From Candidatus Krumholzibacteriia bacterium (GTDB lineage Bacteria; Krumholzibacteriota; Krumholzibacteriia; Krumholzibacteriales; Krumholzibacteriaceae), in NCBI GenBank assembly GCA_026387805.1, contig JAPLKY010000246.1, positions 1 to 6,467 of the forward strand: a stretch of DNA of 6,467 bases, in the 5' to 3' direction. Below, in pieces: positions 5,175-6,467 of this stretch. Both the position numbers and the translations under genes were made by a program. Numbering within the stretch: position 1 is the first letter of the stretch; every line of letters begins with the position of its first letter. Under the pieces are notes generated by a model. That model was not told the origin of the DNA. It was given only the letters and a program-made list of their open reading frames with translations, and made no database searches.

Positions 5175-6467
5175 CTAGAGACGCTTCATCCACAATTCGA
5201 TCGAATGCTCGCCGGCCTTGAAATCGGTTCTGCACGGCCAGTCTTTCTCTCCCTCTTCGAGCCCTTCGGCTAGCGTTTCCATGCAAATATGCTCGCCGAA
5301 CTCCCGAAGCACAACAGAAACTTCCTCGGGGGCGCGGAACGAAAGCGCGATGCGGTCGCTCACCTCGAAACCGGATTCCTTCCGGAAGTTCTGGATGCGG
5401 TTGACGATCTCCCGCGCCGTCCCTTCCCTGAGAAGCTCGGGCGTGAGCCGGGTATCCAGAATGACCGTGAGATCCCCATCCGCGCCTGCGATGAAGCCTT
5501 CCTGCGTCTCTTGCAGGATTTGTACCTCTTCCTTCGTTATAACCTCTTTTTTGCCAGCGAGTTCTATGGAGGCCTCCCCTTTGGCGATGAGCGCCTTGAC
5601 GATTCCGGCATCCAGCAGCTCGAGGAGTGCCGCCGCCTGCTTCATATTCTTCCCGAACCGCTTCCCGAGCTTCGAGAAATCGGCCTTAACTCTATATTTT
5701 ACATAGACTCCTGGATCGGCAAGGAGCGTGATCTTCTTGATATTGAGCTCATCCCGCACGAGAAACGCGAACTCTTCCCCGGAGAGCCATTCTGTCTCGG
5801 CCGGGTAGGGGCTGTGAACGAAAATCTCGGCGAGGGGCGTGCGGACCTTCACCTGGGCCGAGTTTCGAAGGGCATGAGCGACGGAGACCGTTTTGAGCAC
5901 TCCCGCCATTCTCTTCTCGAGAGCGGCGTCGATGGCCGATTCGTCGACGGCGGGATAGAGATCGAGGTGGACGCTCTGCATCGCGCCGCCGAGCCTCCGG
6001 TACACCGCTTCGCTCAGGAATGGAACGAACGGCGCCGAGAGCCGCGTAATGCCTTCGAGCACCTTGTAGAACGTCTCGTACGCGGCGAGCTTGTCGCCCG
6101 ACATCTCGTTCTTCCAGAAGCGGCGGCGGCTGCGGCGGAGATACCAGTTCGAGAGCTCGTCGATGACGAACGCCTGGATCGCGCGCGCGGCGCGGGTCAG
6201 CTCGTAGCGGTCGAGCATATCGGTCACCCCGCGCACGGTCGAGTTGTACCGCGAGACGATCCAGCGGTCGAGGAGGCTCGTGCTCTTCACGTCCCCCCGG
6301 GGCGAGAAGCCGTCGATCTCGGCGTACATCGAGAAGAAGTTATAAAGGTTCCTGATCGAGCCGAGGAACCGGTTGGCCGCGTCGCGGAGAGAGGCGAGAT
6401 CGAACTTCTTCGGAAGCCACGGCGAGCCGCTCGTGAGGATATACCAACGCAGCGCGTCGGCGCCGTC
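5175..6467 (-). CDS. ileS: Isoleucyl-tRNA synthetase, type 2 (eukaryote-like), C-terminal part; 5' end outside window
   Basis: This is the C-terminal 430 residues of a cytoplasmic class Ia aminoacyl-tRNA synthetase that charges tRNA-Ile. The frame is open to the right edge and begins with DGADALRWYILTSGSPW, the block that normally follows the KMSKS loop, so the catalytic core and editing domain lie outside. The anticodon-binding helical domain follows, with LSNWYLRRSRRRFW near fragment residues 105-118 and APFVPFLSEAVYRRLG after it. The C-terminal part carries KLGKRFGKNMKQAA and LREGTAREIVNRIQNFRK, then ESGFEVSDRI. The NWY-RR-RRRFW block, that C-terminal module and the absence of a C-terminal four-cysteine zinc finger (only two cysteines near the end) point to type 2 IleRS rather than the common bacterial type 1. 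The gene ends at TAG, 31 nt before the next start. The family call is very secure; the type 2 call is an inference from motifs. Confidence 0.96.
   Translation of the reverse strand, partial: DGADALRWYILTSGSPWLPKKFDLASLRDAANRFLGSIRNLYNFFSMYAEIDGFSPRGDVKSTSLLDRWIVSRYNSTVRGVTDMLDRYELTRAARAIQAFVIDELSNWYLRRSRRRFWKNEMSGDKLAAYETFYKVLEGITRLSAPFVPFLSEAVYRRLGGAMQSVHLDLYPAVDESAIDAALEKRMAGVLKTVSVAHALRNSAQVKVRTPLAEIFVHSPYPAETEWLSGEEFAFLVRDELNIKKITLLADPGVYVKYRVKADFSKLGKRFGKNMKQAAALLELLDAGIVKALIAKGEASIELAGKKEVITKEEVQILQETQEGFIAGADGDLTVILDTRLTPELLREGTAREIVNRIQNFRKESGFEVSDRIALSFRAPEEVSVVLREFGEHICMETLAEGLEEGEKDWPCRTDFKAGEHSIELWMKRL

Larger units (their letters stand above)
1..6467 (-). other. Probable single operon: ileS, dksA-like, lspA, rluD, STAS, RsbW-like, PP2C
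   Basis: All seven genes share one strand. The gaps are 31 nt, 3 nt, a 4-nt overlap, 27 nt, 36 nt and 48 nt. None contains a GC hairpin followed by T residues, and I could not recognise a promoter in any gap. Both edges cut genes, so the operon extends beyond the window in each direction. Co-transcription is inferred from spacing only; internal promoters inside coding regions cannot be excluded. Confidence 0.65.

Noticed and set aside
4103..5221. Plus-strand open frame of 372 codons opposite lspA and the dksA-like gene
   Set aside because: Its hydrophobic Leu/Phe/Gly stretch is the reverse complement of the lysine-rich tail codons, and it has no family motif.
1..6467. tRNA, rRNA, CRISPR, insertion sequence, phage or origin signals
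   Set aside because: Coding sequence fills almost the whole window and gaps never exceed 48 nt; I saw no direct-repeat array, inverted terminal repeats or cloverleaf-like sequence.

Overview
The window looks like one polycistronic block from a GC-rich bacterium. All seven supported genes are read from the minus strand, so transcription runs from high to low coordinates, with gaps of 48 nt or less and no terminator or promoter that I can support. Having lspA implies a lipoprotein-processing bacterium. The isoleucyl-tRNA synthetase is of the eukaryote-like type 2 form. The mix of a DksA/TraR zinc-finger protein, type 2 IleRS and a SpoIIE-type partner-switching module would suit a diderm, deltaproteobacteria-like or FCB-related lineage. 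That placement is a guess from family habits, and no marker in the window fixes the phylum.

Layout in order of transcription: (1) ileS, the C-terminal 430 residues, entering from the right edge (6467 to 5175). (2) A TraR/DksA-family zinc-finger protein with a long lysine-rich N-terminal tail (5143 to 4556). (3) lspA, the lipoprotein signal peptidase (4552 to 4064), starting at GTG three bases after the previous stop. (4) An RluD-type 23S rRNA pseudouridine synthase (4067 to 3093), starting at a TTG that overlaps the lspA stop. (5) A STAS-domain anti-sigma-factor antagonist (3065 to 2721). (6) An RsbW/SpoIIAB-like HATPase serine kinase (2684 to 2238). (7) A large membrane-anchored GAF plus SpoIIE/RsbU-type PP2C phosphatase that runs off the left edge (2189 to 1).

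The first four genes are housekeeping: tRNA charging, probable RNA polymerase modulation, lipoprotein maturation and ribosome modification. The last three form a complete partner-switching circuit. The kinase would phosphorylate the STAS protein and hold an unknown client. The membrane phosphatase would dephosphorylate the STAS protein on a signal, letting it sequester the kinase and free the client. No sigma factor or other client is encoded in the window. There are no RNA genes, mobile elements, CRISPR arrays or non-coding stretches over 300 nt. Every long plus-strand open frame looks like an antisense shadow produced by strong GC codon bias.
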